From Kribbella catacumbae DSM 19601 (GTDB lineage: Bacteria > Actinomycetota > Actinomycetes > Propionibacteriales > Kribbellaceae), in contig NZ_AQUZ01000014.1 in the NCBI RefSeq assembly GCF_000372465.1, positions 65,443 through 129,442 on the forward strand: a stretch of DNA of 64,000 nt. Direction: 5' to 3'. The notes below the pieces were generated by a model. The model did not search any database and had not been told where the DNA came from. It worked only from the letters and a program-made list of their open reading frames with translations. Shown here one piece after another: positions 50,592-58,667 of this stretch (the stretch's first letter is position 1; each line of letters begins with the position of its first letter). Position numbers and translations under genes: made by a program.

Positions 50592-51599
50592 GTGGCACAG
50601 GTAGTGATGGTTACCGGCGTCTCCCGGGACGCCGGTGCTCGTTGTGCCCGCCGCCTGGCCGCCGATCCCGGAATAGAGACCGTGATCGGCATCGACGTGG
50701 TGCCGCCACGGGCCGAGCTGGGCCGGGTCCGGTTCGTCCGGGCGGACATTCGTAACCCGGTCATCGCGAAGGTCATCGCCGGTGAGGACGTCGACACTGT
50801 CGTCCACACGGGCGTCGTGGCGACCCCTGGCAGCGCCGGTGGCCGCTCGTCGATGAAGGAAATCAACGTCATCGGCACCATGCAACTGCTCGCCGCGTGC
50901 CAGAAGGCGCCCGGCGTCCGCAAGCTGGTGGTCAAGTCGTCGACCACCGTGTACGGCGCGGGTCCGCGCGACCCCGCCATGTTCACCGAGGAGATGGCGC
51001 CCCGGGCGATCCATCAGACCGGTTTGAGCAAGGACGCGGTCGAGGTCGAGGGGTACGTGCGTGGGTTCGCCCGCCGCCGGCCCGATGTCTGCGTCAGCAC
51101 CCTGCGGATGGCCAACTGGATTGGCCCGCAGACCGACTCCCCGATCACCCGGTACTTCGCGATGCCGGTGGTGCCGACCGTTTTCGGCTTCGATGCCCGG
51201 CTGCAGTTCCTGCACGAGGACGACGGCGTCGAGGCGATCCACCACGCGACGATGAACGACCTCCCCGGCACCTTCAACCTGGCCGGCGACGGAGTTCTCT
51301 CCCTTTCCCAGGCGATCCGCCGGCTCGGCCGGCCCGCTTTCCGGCTGCCGTCCTTCACCGCGTCCAGTACTGCGGCAGTCGTCCGCCGGGCGCGGTTGGC
51401 TGACTTCTCGCCGGACCAGATCACCTTCCTAACCTACGGCCGCGCGGTGGACACCACCCGGATGCGGACCGAATTCGCATTCGAACCGGCGTACACGACT
51501 GCTAGCGCCTTCGACGACTTCCGGGCGCGGCTCGGGACTGGCGCCGTCACGCAGGCGTCGCGTCTGCTCGGCGCGGGACTGGGGGCATTGCGTGGCTGA
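50592..51599 (+). CDS. NAD-dependent epimerase/dehydratase family protein
   Basis: 335 residues with a GTG start. It has an extended short-chain dehydrogenase fold: VMVTGVSRDAGARCARRL at the N-terminus replaces GxxGxxG with a variant, then GIDVVPP, VRADIRNP, VVHTGVVA and the catalytic-type SSTTVYGAG followed by a Lys region in LSKDAVE without a typical YxxxK. The missing canonical YxxxK suggests a binding or divergent catalytic role. It is coupled by overlap to the lysophospholipid acyltransferase gene, so a lipid or cell-envelope function is likely. Confidence 0.87.
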   Translation: MAQVVMVTGVSRDAGARCARRLAADPGIETVIGIDVVPPRAELGRVRFVRADIRNPVIAKVIAGEDVDTVVHTGVVATPGSAGGRSSMKEINVIGTMQLLAACQKAPGVRKLVVKSSTTVYGAGPRDPAMFTEEMAPRAIHQTGLSKDAVEVEGYVRGFARRRPDVCVSTLRMANWIGPQTDSPITRYFAMPVVPTVFGFDARLQFLHEDDGVEAIHHATMNDLPGTFNLAGDGVLSLSQAIRRLGRPAFRLPSFTASSTAAVVRRARLADFSPDQITFLTYGRAVDTTRMRTEFAFEPAYTTASAFDDFRARLGTGAVTQASRLLGAGLGALRG

Positions 51600-52893
51600 C
51601 GCCGACGTCATCCCGATCGGTTCGGGTGGACGCCCGGGCCGCGGCAGCGGACGCCGTACGACGCCATCGGCCGCCGCACGCGCCCTCGCCGGGCCGGAAG
51701 CAGCCAAGAACAGGGCAGAGCGAGCCCGCGCGACCCAAGCCCGCGCCGCCAAGAACGGTGCCGCCCCACGGGCGGACGACGCAGAGGCCGGCGCAGGCAA
51801 GGCGAAGAGCCGCGGCAAGGGCAGGGCCAGCGAGGCTCCGGCGGGGAAGACCCGTGGAGGCAAGTCGGCGCAGGCTCCCCGGTCTGGCGACGGCTCGGCC
51901 GAGTCACCGACAGGCGGCGCCCCGAGCCAGCTCGCCCCGGACCTCGGTGGGCTGAGTAGTGTCCCCGACGCCGGAGGGCCTAGTGGTGTTGAGGTTGGTG
52001 AAACTGCCTCGGGGCGGGACTTTGCGGCGTTCGAGAAGATTGTGCGGGAGACGCTCGGTGCCGACGGGGAGCAGAAGGTTGCTGAGTTTCTGGCGTTCCT
52101 GCGTCGCCGGCTGACGGGGGAGTATGAGGTCGACGAGTTCGGCTATGACTCCGACCTCACGGATCAGGTGCTGTTGTCGCTGCTGCGGCCGCTCGCGGAG
52201 AAGTGGTTCCGGGTCGAGGTCCGCGGCGTCGAGAACATCCCCGACACCGGCAGCGCGCTGATCGTCGCGAACCACTCCGGCACGATGCCGCTCGACGGGC
52301 TGATCACCCAGCTGATCATCGCGGACCACACGAACCGGCCGCTGCGCACACTCGCGGCAGACCTGGTGTTCAAGACGCCCTTCGTCGGCGAACTGGCCCG
52401 CAAGGGTGGCGCGACCCTGGCCAGCAACGACGACGCCGAACGCCTGCTCCGCCAGGGCAACCTGGTCGGCGTCTGGCCGGAAGGGTTCAAGGGACTCGGC
52501 AAGCCGTTCAGCGAGCGGTACAAGCTGCAGCGGTTCGGCCGGGGCGGATTCGTCAGCGCGGCCATGCGGACCGGCGTACCGATCGTGCCGTGCTCGATCG
52601 TCGGCGCCGAGGAGATCTACCCACTCGTCGGCAACATGGCGTCACTCGCCCGGCTGGTCGGCGTGCCGTACATCCCGGTCACTCCGTTCTTCCCGCTGCT
52701 CGGCCCGCTCGGGCTGATCCCGCTCCCGTCGAAGTGGCTGATCGAGTTCGGCGAACCGATCCGCACCGACGACTTCCCCGAAGGCGCCGCGGACGACCCG
52801 ATGCTGGTCTTCAACGTCACCGACCAGGTCCGCGAAACCATCCAGCAAACCCTCTACACCCTCCTCATGCAACGCCGCAGCGTCTTCTTCTGA
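51592..52893 (+). CDS. Lysophospholipid acyltransferase (PlsC-like) with disordered N-terminus
   Basis: 433 residues from the GTG at 51592, inside the previous gene's end. The first about 170 residues are Ala/Pro/Arg/Lys-rich and disordered. The PlsC/AGPAT domain (about 180-430) has the active motif NHSGTMPLD (HX4D), then FVGELARKGGATLAS, a phosphate-binding region WPEGFKGLGKPFSERYKLQ, and VPIVPCSIVGAEEIYPLVG. Acylates a lysolipid acceptor. The gene after this stretch begins a 650-bp repeat-rich tract. Confidence 0.9.
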   Translation: MADADVIPIGSGGRPGRGSGRRTTPSAAARALAGPEAAKNRAERARATQARAAKNGAAPRADDAEAGAGKAKSRGKGRASEAPAGKTRGGKSAQAPRSGDGSAESPTGGAPSQLAPDLGGLSSVPDAGGPSGVEVGETASGRDFAAFEKIVRETLGADGEQKVAEFLAFLRRRLTGEYEVDEFGYDSDLTDQVLLSLLRPLAEKWFRVEVRGVENIPDTGSALIVANHSGTMPLDGLITQLIIADHTNRPLRTLAADLVFKTPFVGELARKGGATLASNDDAERLLRQGNLVGVWPEGFKGLGKPFSERYKLQRFGRGGFVSAAMRTGVPIVPCSIVGAEEIYPLVGNMASLARLVGVPYIPVTPFFPLLGPLGLIPLPSKWLIEFGEPIRTDDFPEGAADDPMLVFNVTDQVRETIQQTLYTLLMQRRSVFF

Positions 52894-53502
52894 CCCCACC
52901 CCACCGCGCGCCGGCGCCAATCTCCCTCGGCCGTTCGCCGCAAGGCGACCTTGAGCACCGAGAAGGCACCTACCCGACAGTAGAACGCCTAGCCGGTGCC
53001 CAAAGTGGATTGGGGGGCGGGCAGCGGGCCGCCGCACGGGCGCGGGCAGCGGGGCGCGTGCCGGTACGCCGTACCCGGGTGAGATCGGCGAGCACGTGCC
53101 GGTACGCCGTACGCGGGGGTAAGACAACGTGCCCGGCGCCCGCCAGATCGCCGGCAGGCGGGCCGCGCACCGCATGCGGGATGGGTTGGTGGGGCGCGTG
53201 CCGGTACGCCGTACCGGGGTGAGATCGGCGAGCACGTGCCGATACGACGTACGCGGCGGGCCGCGTCGGCACGACGTACCGGGCGAGGTAGGTGGACCGC
53301 ATGCCGGTACCGCGCGCGGCGCGAGGCGCCGATGCTGGCCCAACCCCATCCACTCTGTGCACGGGGAAGGCACCTACCCGACAGTAGAACGCCTAGCCGG
53401 TGCACAAGGTGGAGGAAGGGCGCGACCTTGGGCACCGGTTGGGCGGGGTCCGGCCGGGTTCGTGGCTGGCGGGTGCTCAAAGTGCGGGGTAAGGGGATCG
53501 CG
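52894..53502. other. Repeat-rich gene-free tract between acyltransferase and rsbN-like gene
   Basis: No supported gene. It contains a 38-bp perfect direct repeat (52962-52999 and 53366-53403) and two copies of a 66-bp imperfect unit (53051-53116 and 53191-53256, with the core GTGCCGGTACGCCGTAC and the spacer GGGTGAGATCGGCGAGCAC). Next to the 38-bp repeats lie inverted pieces (AAAGTGGATTGGGG and CCCCATCCACTCT). The composition is very GC-rich. Confidence 0.7.
52962..53403. repeat. Nested direct and inverted repeats
   Basis: Outer 38-bp direct repeats GAAGGCACCTACCCGACAGT... are identical in both copies. Inner 66-bp units are repeated 140 bp apart, and a third partial GTCGGCACGACGTACCGGGCG occurs at 53263-53285. 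The outer repeats with inverted inner ends look like a duplicated or inserted cassette that has lost any coding content. Confidence 0.75.
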
Positions 53503-53540
53503 AAAAGGGCCCGGGCTCCCGTGAGGGAGGCCGGGCCCTT
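53503..53540 (-). terminator. Terminator of the rsbN-like gene
   Basis: Strong hairpin AAGGGCCCGG...CCGGGCCCTT extended by CTCCC/GGGAG. On the minus strand it is followed by TT after the stem (…CCCTTTTCG), just 14 bp after the gene's stop. Confidence 0.8.
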
Positions 53541-53553
53541 CGCAATGGGGTGC

Positions 53554-54759
53554 TTACTTCCAGGGTGGGAGGAGCGTTTGGATCACGCCTGGGAGGTTGA
53601 TCGTCGGCAGCGGCAGGCTCAAGCTCGGGAATGGCCAGGGCCAGCTCGGGGTGCCGGGGGTTGGCAGAGTCGGGACGGCTGGTCCCGCCGGTGTCGTGGT
53701 CGGCTTGCTCGACGATGGCGGGGGTGGCGTCTTCAGGTCGGTCGGCTTGGAGGGGTTCGGCTCCTGGACGATGGTGGTGTCCACCGTCTGGGGCGGCGTC
53801 TCGACCACCGTGCTCGGCTTGGTCGATGGGGCCTTCGTCGGCTTCTTGGTCGGGGCCGTCTCCGCCTTGATCGGCGTGGTGGGCTCGGTGCCGGGGTTGA
53901 TCGCCGGTGGCGGGCCCGCGTTCTTGGCCGGTTTGGGCTTCTCGCACTTCGGGCAGGCTGCAGCGGCCTGCTGAGCCATCTCCTCGATCGTCGACAGGGC
54001 CTCGACTGCGGCCTTGAGCGATTCGGGCGGCAGCTTCGGGGCGAGCTCACCAATGGCCTGGCGGGCGCTGGTGAGGAACGCGGCGACTGCCGTGATCGAG
54101 GCCGGGTCGCCGTCTTGCTGGTACGACGCGACGAGCCTGGTGACACCCTTGCGGGTCTGGTCGGAGAAATCGGCCAGCGTGCTGTTGATGGTGGCCACGT
54201 CGCCACCGTTGTTCACCAGCGCGCGGATCTCGGACAGCCGGGTCTTGGCATGGTCGAGCTCGCGCCGGCCCCGGGAACCGTCCCCGACGCTGACGTTGGT
54301 CGAGACGTTCTCGATGCCGCGCTTCATCCCGTAGAGCGCGTCGCCGGGCATCGCCTGCTGAGCGGCGGCGGCAGAACCGATGCCACCTCCGAGCAGGACC
54401 AGCGCGGCGGTACTGGCCACCAGCCGGATACGCCGGCCGTGACGATGGCGGATATCTGTCACGGACGCGTCGTCGTCCTCGCGCGGAGGCGGCTCGTCCG
54501 AACTGTCCGGAACACTGGGTACCACGGTCGGAGTCGTGGTCGCGGCGCGTGCCGCGGCCTGCTCGAGGAGGCGGTGCCTCAGCTCGGCATTGAACTCCGG
54601 TCGCGGTGTCACTGCGCCGGCGGTCCTCAGCCGTCCGACCAGCTCCACAGCGTCCATCAGCTCAGGGTCATCGCTCAGTCGCGAAGAGTGACGGGGCCCG
54701 TGATCGACGGCGTGCGCGAAGGTCTCCGCGCGCGCTCGAGCCCTGTGTAGGTCACTCAT
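53554..54759 (-). CDS. rsbN: RsbN-like anti-sigma/DUF5667 membrane protein
   Basis: 401 residues. A cytoplasmic N-domain (1-105, starting MSDLHRARARAETFAHAVDHG), one TM helix (about 110-132, RLVASTAALVLLGGGIGSAAAA), an extracellular helical domain (AMPGDALYGMKRGIENVSTN at its start, about 140-255) of the DUF5667 type, and a long Pro/Thr/Lys-rich C-tail (270-400). It is adjacent to a BldN-type ECF sigma gene on the same strand, as RsbN is in streptomycetes, where it is the anti-sigma factor for BldN. An extended tail is unusual. The assignment rests on context and topology. Confidence 0.72.
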   Translation of the reverse strand: MSDLHRARARAETFAHAVDHGPRHSSRLSDDPELMDAVELVGRLRTAGAVTPRPEFNAELRHRLLEQAAARAATTTPTVVPSVPDSSDEPPPREDDDASVTDIRHRHGRRIRLVASTAALVLLGGGIGSAAAAQQAMPGDALYGMKRGIENVSTNVSVGDGSRGRRELDHAKTRLSEIRALVNNGGDVATINSTLADFSDQTRKGVTRLVASYQQDGDPASITAVAAFLTSARQAIGELAPKLPPESLKAAVEALSTIEEMAQQAAAACPKCEKPKPAKNAGPPPAINPGTEPTTPIKAETAPTKKPTKAPSTKPSTVVETPPQTVDTTIVQEPNPSKPTDLKTPPPPSSSKPTTTPAGPAVPTLPTPGTPSWPWPFPSLSLPLPTINLPGVIQTLLPPWK

Positions 54760-54814
54760 GAGTTCTCGTTCTCCTCAATGGCCGATCGGGGTCACCGAAA
54801 GGTCCTCACACAGG

Positions 54815-54843
54815 CAAACGAGGAAACTCCCTGACGGGTTACG
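54815..54843 (-). promoter_or_regulatory. Candidate ECF (BldN-type) promoter of the rsbN-like gene
   Basis: CGTAAC (54838-54843 on the minus strand), a 17-nt spacer and CGTTTG (54815-54820), ending about 55 nt before the ATG. The hexamers resemble those I recall for BldN-dependent promoters (CGTAAC and CGTTG-like). This would make the anti-sigma a target of its own sigma. Confidence 0.45.
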
Positions 54844-54866
54844 AAAGACATTCGTTGTCATCCGCC

Positions 54867-55439
54867 TCATCTCAAGTCCTTGGGGATAACCTTCGCCAAG
54901 TGCCGGACGGCCCTCAGTTGCAGTTGCTTGACGGCGCCCTCTGATTTCTCCAGCGCCTTGGCCGTCTCCGCGATCGACAGACCGGCGAAGAATCGCATCG
55001 TCAGGCAGTCGCGCTGCTCTTCCGGCAGCGCGGCCACGGCGTCCCGGAGTACTTCGGCGGTGGCCGCGGCCAGCACGTCCACCTCCGGGCCCTCGGTCTG
55101 CCGGTCGTGCGTCTCGATCTCGTCGGTGACCACCTCGAGCCGGACCCGGCCCGACTTGTAGTGGTCGGTGATCAGGTTCCGGGCGATCGTCACCAGCCAG
55201 GCGCCGAAATCCCGGCCCTGCCAGCGGAACGAGTCCAGCGCGCGCAGCGCCCGGACGAACGTCTCACTGGTCAGGTCCTCCGCGAGCGCCGACGACGACA
55301 CTCGCGCGTAGATGTAGCGATACACGGTCAGCGAGTACTCGTCGTACAGCTCGCCGAACGCACCGACGTCCCCTGCCTGGGCGCGATCGACGAGCTCTGC
55401 GCGTCTCATCCCGTCCGGGCTTGGCTCCGGCGTCGTCAA
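54867..55439 (-). CDS. bldN: ECF sigma factor, BldN type
   Basis: 190 residues from the TTG at 55439, with GGGGAGAG five bases upstream; longer in-frame starts lie inside the HAD gene. Sigma-70 region 2 is FGELYDEYSLTVYRYIYARV then AEDLTSETFVRALRALDSF and WQGRDFGAWLVTIARNLITDHYKSG. Region 4 is LPEEQRDCLTMRFFAGLSIAETAKALEKSEGAVKQLQLRAVRHLAKV (split: RDCLTMRFFAGLSIAETAKA, then SEGAVKQLQLRAVRHLAK). The match to BldN is close in these motifs. It controls aerial-development genes in streptomycetes. It is adjacent to the rsbN-like gene. Confidence 0.9.
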   Translation of the reverse strand: MTTPEPSPDGMRRAELVDRAQAGDVGAFGELYDEYSLTVYRYIYARVSSSALAEDLTSETFVRALRALDSFRWQGRDFGAWLVTIARNLITDHYKSGRVRLEVVTDEIETHDRQTEGPEVDVLAAATAEVLRDAVAALPEEQRDCLTMRFFAGLSIAETAKALEKSEGAVKQLQLRAVRHLAKVIPKDLR

Positions 55440-55452
55440 GTTCTCTCCCCGT

Positions 55453-56073
55453 TCAACTGACACGTCTGCGTCTGATACTGCCGCGGATAGCCACAGCGGC
55501 TGAGACAGCACCGAGCGTTACGCCTGAAGCACCCGCTGTCAACAGCGCGCGGCGTGCCGCCTTCCTTCCGGTCCGATAATCACGGACCCGCCAGCCGGCC
55601 ACTTCGGCGTGCCGGCGCAGCCTGGCATCGGGGTTGATCGCGCAGGGATTGCCCACCAACCCGAGCATCGGCAGATCGTTGACCGAATCCGAGTAGGCCG
55701 CACAAAGGGCCAGGTCAAGCCCCTCGTGCGCAGCCAGTGCGCGGACTGCCTCCGCCTTCGCCGGGCCATGCAGAATATCGCCCACCAAGTGACCTGTATA
55801 GACGCCGTCACGCGATTCTGCAATCGTTCCCAGTGCACCGGTCAGACCGAGCCGGCGGGCCAGCAACCTGGCCACCTCGACCGGCGCGGCGGTCACCAGC
55901 CAGACCCGCTCACCGGCGTCCAGGTGCTGCTGCGTGTTGTCCACGTCGAAGAACGCGGCGGCGTGGGTCACCGGCGGTGTCTGCAGCGCCGCCTCGAGCT
56001 CGGCTGCGGCCGCACTGGCCTCACCGGCCAGCACCGACCGGGCGCGCAGATCACGCGTCGTTGGTCGAGTCAC
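55453..56073 (-). CDS. HAD-IB hydrolase with the cap-domain segment missing
   Basis: 206 residues, against about 270-300 for the family. Motif I FFDVDNT (about 42-48) is followed directly by [21 protein letters not shown] (motif II, normally about 80-90 residues later). Motif III/IV are present: [28 protein letters not shown] hydrophobic C-terminal helix ([22 protein letters not shown]) fits the membrane-associated family member. The cap between motifs I and II has been deleted cleanly in frame. The catalytic residues remain, but substrate control would be altered. It ends 13 bp before the bldN start. Confidence 0.75.
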   Translation of the reverse strand: MTRPTTRDLRARSVLAGEASAAAAELEAALQTPPVTHAAAFFDVDNTQQHLDAGERVWLVTAAPVEVARLLARRLGLTGALGTIAESRDGVYTGHLVGDILHGPAKAEAVRALAAHEGLDLALCAAYSDSVNDLPMLGLVGNPCAINPDARLRRHAEVAGWRVRDYRTGRKAARRALLTAGASGVTLGAVSAAVAIRGSIRRRRVS

Positions 56074-56109
56074 AGGATGACCCTAGCGGTGTCGTGACAG
56101 ACTCGCCTG

Positions 56110-57558
56110 GTGAACTTCAACTTCGCGGATGTTCTTCGTGACACAGCGCAACGTCACGGCGAACGTCCGGCGCTGGTCGACGGGGACCGGCGGCTGACCT
56201 GGAGCCAGCTCGACGCGGCCGTTGACGCGGCTGCCCGCGGGTACTCGGCGGCGGGTCTGGTGCCGGGGTACCGGGTGGTGCTGCTGATGGCGAACAGCGT
56301 CGAGTTCGTCACCTCCTACCTGGGATGTCTTCGCGCCGGGCTGGTCGCCGTACCGCTGAACACCGGCCTCACCAAGCCCGAGATCGGTACCGTGATCGCG
56401 CACTCCGGAGCCCGCCTCGCGGTCGCCGACGGGGACCTCGCGGACCGGGTCGAGGGGATCAGAGTGGTCTGGCCCGGCGAGCTCACCGGTGACGCTCCGC
56501 TTACGCCACAGACCGACCCTGAGGCACTCGCCGTCCTGCTCTACACGTCCGGTACGAGCGGCGATCCGCGCGCGGCGATGCTGACCCACCGGGCCCTCGG
56601 CGCCAATGTGCGGAACCTGGCCGACCTCGGCGAGGACCGGATGGGCCCGGACGACGTCGTGCTCGCCGTCCTGCCGATGTTCCACGCCTTCGGCCTGAAC
56701 GCGGTCCTCGGCTGGGCCGTCGCGACCGGCGCGGCGCTCGTCATCGACCGGCGGTTCGACTCCACCGGCACGATCGACCTGGTCCGCCAGTACGGCGTAA
56801 CGCGGCTGCCGCTCGCACCGCCGGCGCTGACCGCGTTCATCGCCCGGCCGGACCTTAAGGAAGCGCTGCAGACGGTCAAGGTCGTACTCACCGGCGCGTC
56901 GACCCTGGATCGCGCGCTCGCGGACCGGTTCGAGCAGGCCAGCGGACTGTTCGTGCACCAGGGCTACGGGCTGACCGAGGCCTCGCCCGGCGTCACCACC
57001 ACGCTCGGCGAGCACGATCCGAAGCCGGGCTCCGTCGGCCGGGCGCTGCCAGGCGTGGAGCTGCGGATCGCCGACGAGCTGGGTGAGGACGTCGAGGGCG
57101 ACGACCCGGGCGAGATCCTGATCCGCGGCCGCAACCTGTTCTCCGGCTACTGGCCGGACGGCGTGGACGGCCCGGACGACGAGGGCTGGTACCGCACCGG
57201 CGATGTCGGCTTCCTCGATGCCGATGGCGACCTGTTCCTGGTCGACCGGCTCCGCGAGCTGATCATCGTGTCCGGGTTCAACGTGTTCCCGAGCGAGGTC
57301 GAGGAGGTCCTCGTCCAGGCTCCGGGGGTGCGGGAGGCGGCAGTGATCGGCGTACCGTCCGAGGAGACCGGCGAGGCGGTGAAGGCGTTCGTCGTACCGC
57401 AGACGGGGTCGGCGCCTGATCCGGCCGAGGTTCGCGAGTACGCCGAGACGCGGCTGGCGCGGTTCAAGTGCCCGGTCGAGATCGAGGTGGTGGACCACCT
57501 GCCGCACTCGGTCACCGGCAAGGTCGCCAAGGGCCGGCTGCGTGAGGCGGACAAGTGA
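56110..57558 (+). CDS. Acyl-CoA synthetase / AMP-dependent ligase
   Basis: 482 residues with a GTG start. Adenylate-forming motifs: A3 LLYTSGTSGDPRAAMLTHR (with Arg where PKG is usual), the YGLTEASPG core, A7 YRTGDVGFLD, A8 RLRELIIVSGFNVFPSEVEE, and the catalytic Lys near the end (SVTGKVAKG, A10). It activates a fatty or aromatic acid to the acyl-adenylate, then transfers it to CoA. It is divergent from the HAD gene and overlaps the glutaredoxin-like gene as GTGA. Confidence 0.93.
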   Translation: MNFNFADVLRDTAQRHGERPALVDGDRRLTWSQLDAAVDAAARGYSAAGLVPGYRVVLLMANSVEFVTSYLGCLRAGLVAVPLNTGLTKPEIGTVIAHSGARLAVADGDLADRVEGIRVVWPGELTGDAPLTPQTDPEALAVLLYTSGTSGDPRAAMLTHRALGANVRNLADLGEDRMGPDDVVLAVLPMFHAFGLNAVLGWAVATGAALVIDRRFDSTGTIDLVRQYGVTRLPLAPPALTAFIARPDLKEALQTVKVVLTGASTLDRALADRFEQASGLFVHQGYGLTEASPGVTTTLGEHDPKPGSVGRALPGVELRIADELGEDVEGDDPGEILIRGRNLFSGYWPDGVDGPDDEGWYRTGDVGFLDADGDLFLVDRLRELIIVSGFNVFPSEVEEVLVQAPGVREAAVIGVPSEETGEAVKAFVVPQTGSAPDPAEVREYAETRLARFKCPVEIEVVDHLPHSVTGKVAKGRLREADK

Positions 57559-57794
57559 GCGACAGGGTCACTCTCTACGGCAAACCGGGCTGTCATCTCT
57601 GCGACGACGCCCGGGTGATCGTGGCGCAGGTCTGCGCCGAGCTCGGGGTCGGCTGGAACGAGATCGACATCACCCAGGACGAGCAGCTCTTCAAGGAGTA
57701 CGGCGAACAGATCCCGGTCACCTTCGTGGACGGCCGCCAGCACGACTTCTGGCGGGTGGACCCGGTCAGGCTCAGGAAGGCCTTGACAACTTAG
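57555..57794 (+). CDS. Glutaredoxin-like protein (DUF836 type)
   Basis: 79 residues from the GTG at 57555, overlapping the ligase. A thioredoxin fold with the CxxC pair in KPGCHLCDDA (C13-x2-C16) and the cis-Pro in QIPVTFVDG. It is the short glutaredoxin-like family that often precedes rex in actinobacteria. A redox-partner role is plausible. Confidence 0.92.
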   Translation: MSDRVTLYGKPGCHLCDDARVIVAQVCAELGVGWNEIDITQDEQLFKEYGEQIPVTFVDGRQHDFWRVDPVRLRKALTT

Positions 57795-57824
57795 TGCCAT
57801 CCGTCACGGACAAGCTTCTCGATT

Positions 57825-57853
57825 TTGTTCTCACGTTCACAAGCTCCTAGAGT
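57825..57853 (+). promoter_or_regulatory. Rex operator overlapping the rex-hem promoter
   Basis: TTGTTC (57825-57830), a 17-nt spacer and TAGAGT (57848-57853). The segment 57825-57842 (TTGTTCTCACGTTCACAA) is a Rex-type site: its right half GTTCACAA is a perfect half-site, while the left half is weaker. Binding would cover the -35 and spacer, giving NADH-relieved autorepression. Confidence 0.65.
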
Positions 57854-57908
57854 GGGGTAGTCGCCAGCCGTGAGGCGGTGACTCGCGAACCACCTTTCCA
57901 GGAGAATT

Positions 57909-58667
57909 GTGACGCCTGCCCGCAGCCGTCGCCCCGGCGCGCCGACGAGAACCGAACGCGGCATTCCCGAGGCCACTGTCGCGCGCTTGCCGGTGTATCT
58001 GCGGGCGCTGACCGCCTTGTCGGACAGTGGCATCGCCACCGCGTCGAGCGAGGATCTCGCGACCGCGGCCGGCGTCAACTCGGCCAAGCTCCGCAAGGAC
58101 CTGTCGTATCTGGGCTCCTACGGCACCCGCGGCGTCGGCTACGACGTGGAGTACCTGCGCTACCAGATCGCCCGCGAGATCGGCGTCACCCAGGACTGGG
58201 CCGTCGTCATCGTCGGGATCGGAAACCTGGGGCACGCGCTGGCCAACTACTCCGGCTTCGGCACCCGCGGCTTCCGGATCGTCGCCCTGCTGGACGCCGA
58301 CCCGACGCTGGTCGGCGAGCGGATCGGCGACATGGTCGTCCGCGACTTCGCCGAGCTCGAGGAGATCGTCGCCGCGGACCGGGTCTCGATCGGCGTCATC
58401 ACCACGCCCGCCGGGCCGGCCCAGGAGGTCTGCGACCGGCTTGTATCAGCCGGGGTGACGAGCATCCTCAACTTCGCACCGGTAGTGCTGTCCGTGCCCG
58501 ACGGTGTCGACATCCGCAAGGTGGACCTCTCGATCGAGTTGCAGATCCTGGCGTACCACGAACAACGAAAGTCCGGAGAGGCGGCGCTCCCCGAGGTGCC
58601 CGAACTGCCAGCGATGAACGGCGTCGTCCCCGACCTGCCCAGCGTGGGTGGAGGTGTGGGCGCATGA
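57909..58667 (+). CDS. rex: Redox-sensing transcriptional repressor Rex
   Basis: 252 residues with a GTG start. A winged-helix N-domain (about 20-85: IPEATVARLPVYLRALTAL, then SAKLRKDLSYLGSYGTRGVGY) precedes a Rossmann NAD(H) domain with GIGNLGHAL (103-111) and IVALLDADPTLVGERIG. A C-terminal swapped helix and an Ala/Pro tail follow. It represses respiration genes when NADH is low. The upstream promoter carries a Rex-type site, so it is likely autoregulated and controls the hem genes fused to its 3' end. Confidence 0.95.
   Translation: MTPARSRRPGAPTRTERGIPEATVARLPVYLRALTALSDSGIATASSEDLATAAGVNSAKLRKDLSYLGSYGTRGVGYDVEYLRYQIAREIGVTQDWAVVIVGIGNLGHALANYSGFGTRGFRIVALLDADPTLVGERIGDMVVRDFAELEEIVAADRVSIGVITTPAGPAQEVCDRLVSAGVTSILNFAPVVLSVPDGVDIRKVDLSIELQILAYHEQRKSGEAALPEVPELPAMNGVVPDLPSVGGGVGA

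Noticed and set aside
52962..53403. CRISPR-like array
   Set aside because: Repeats are too few, of two different sizes and not separated by regular unique spacers; no cas gene is nearby.
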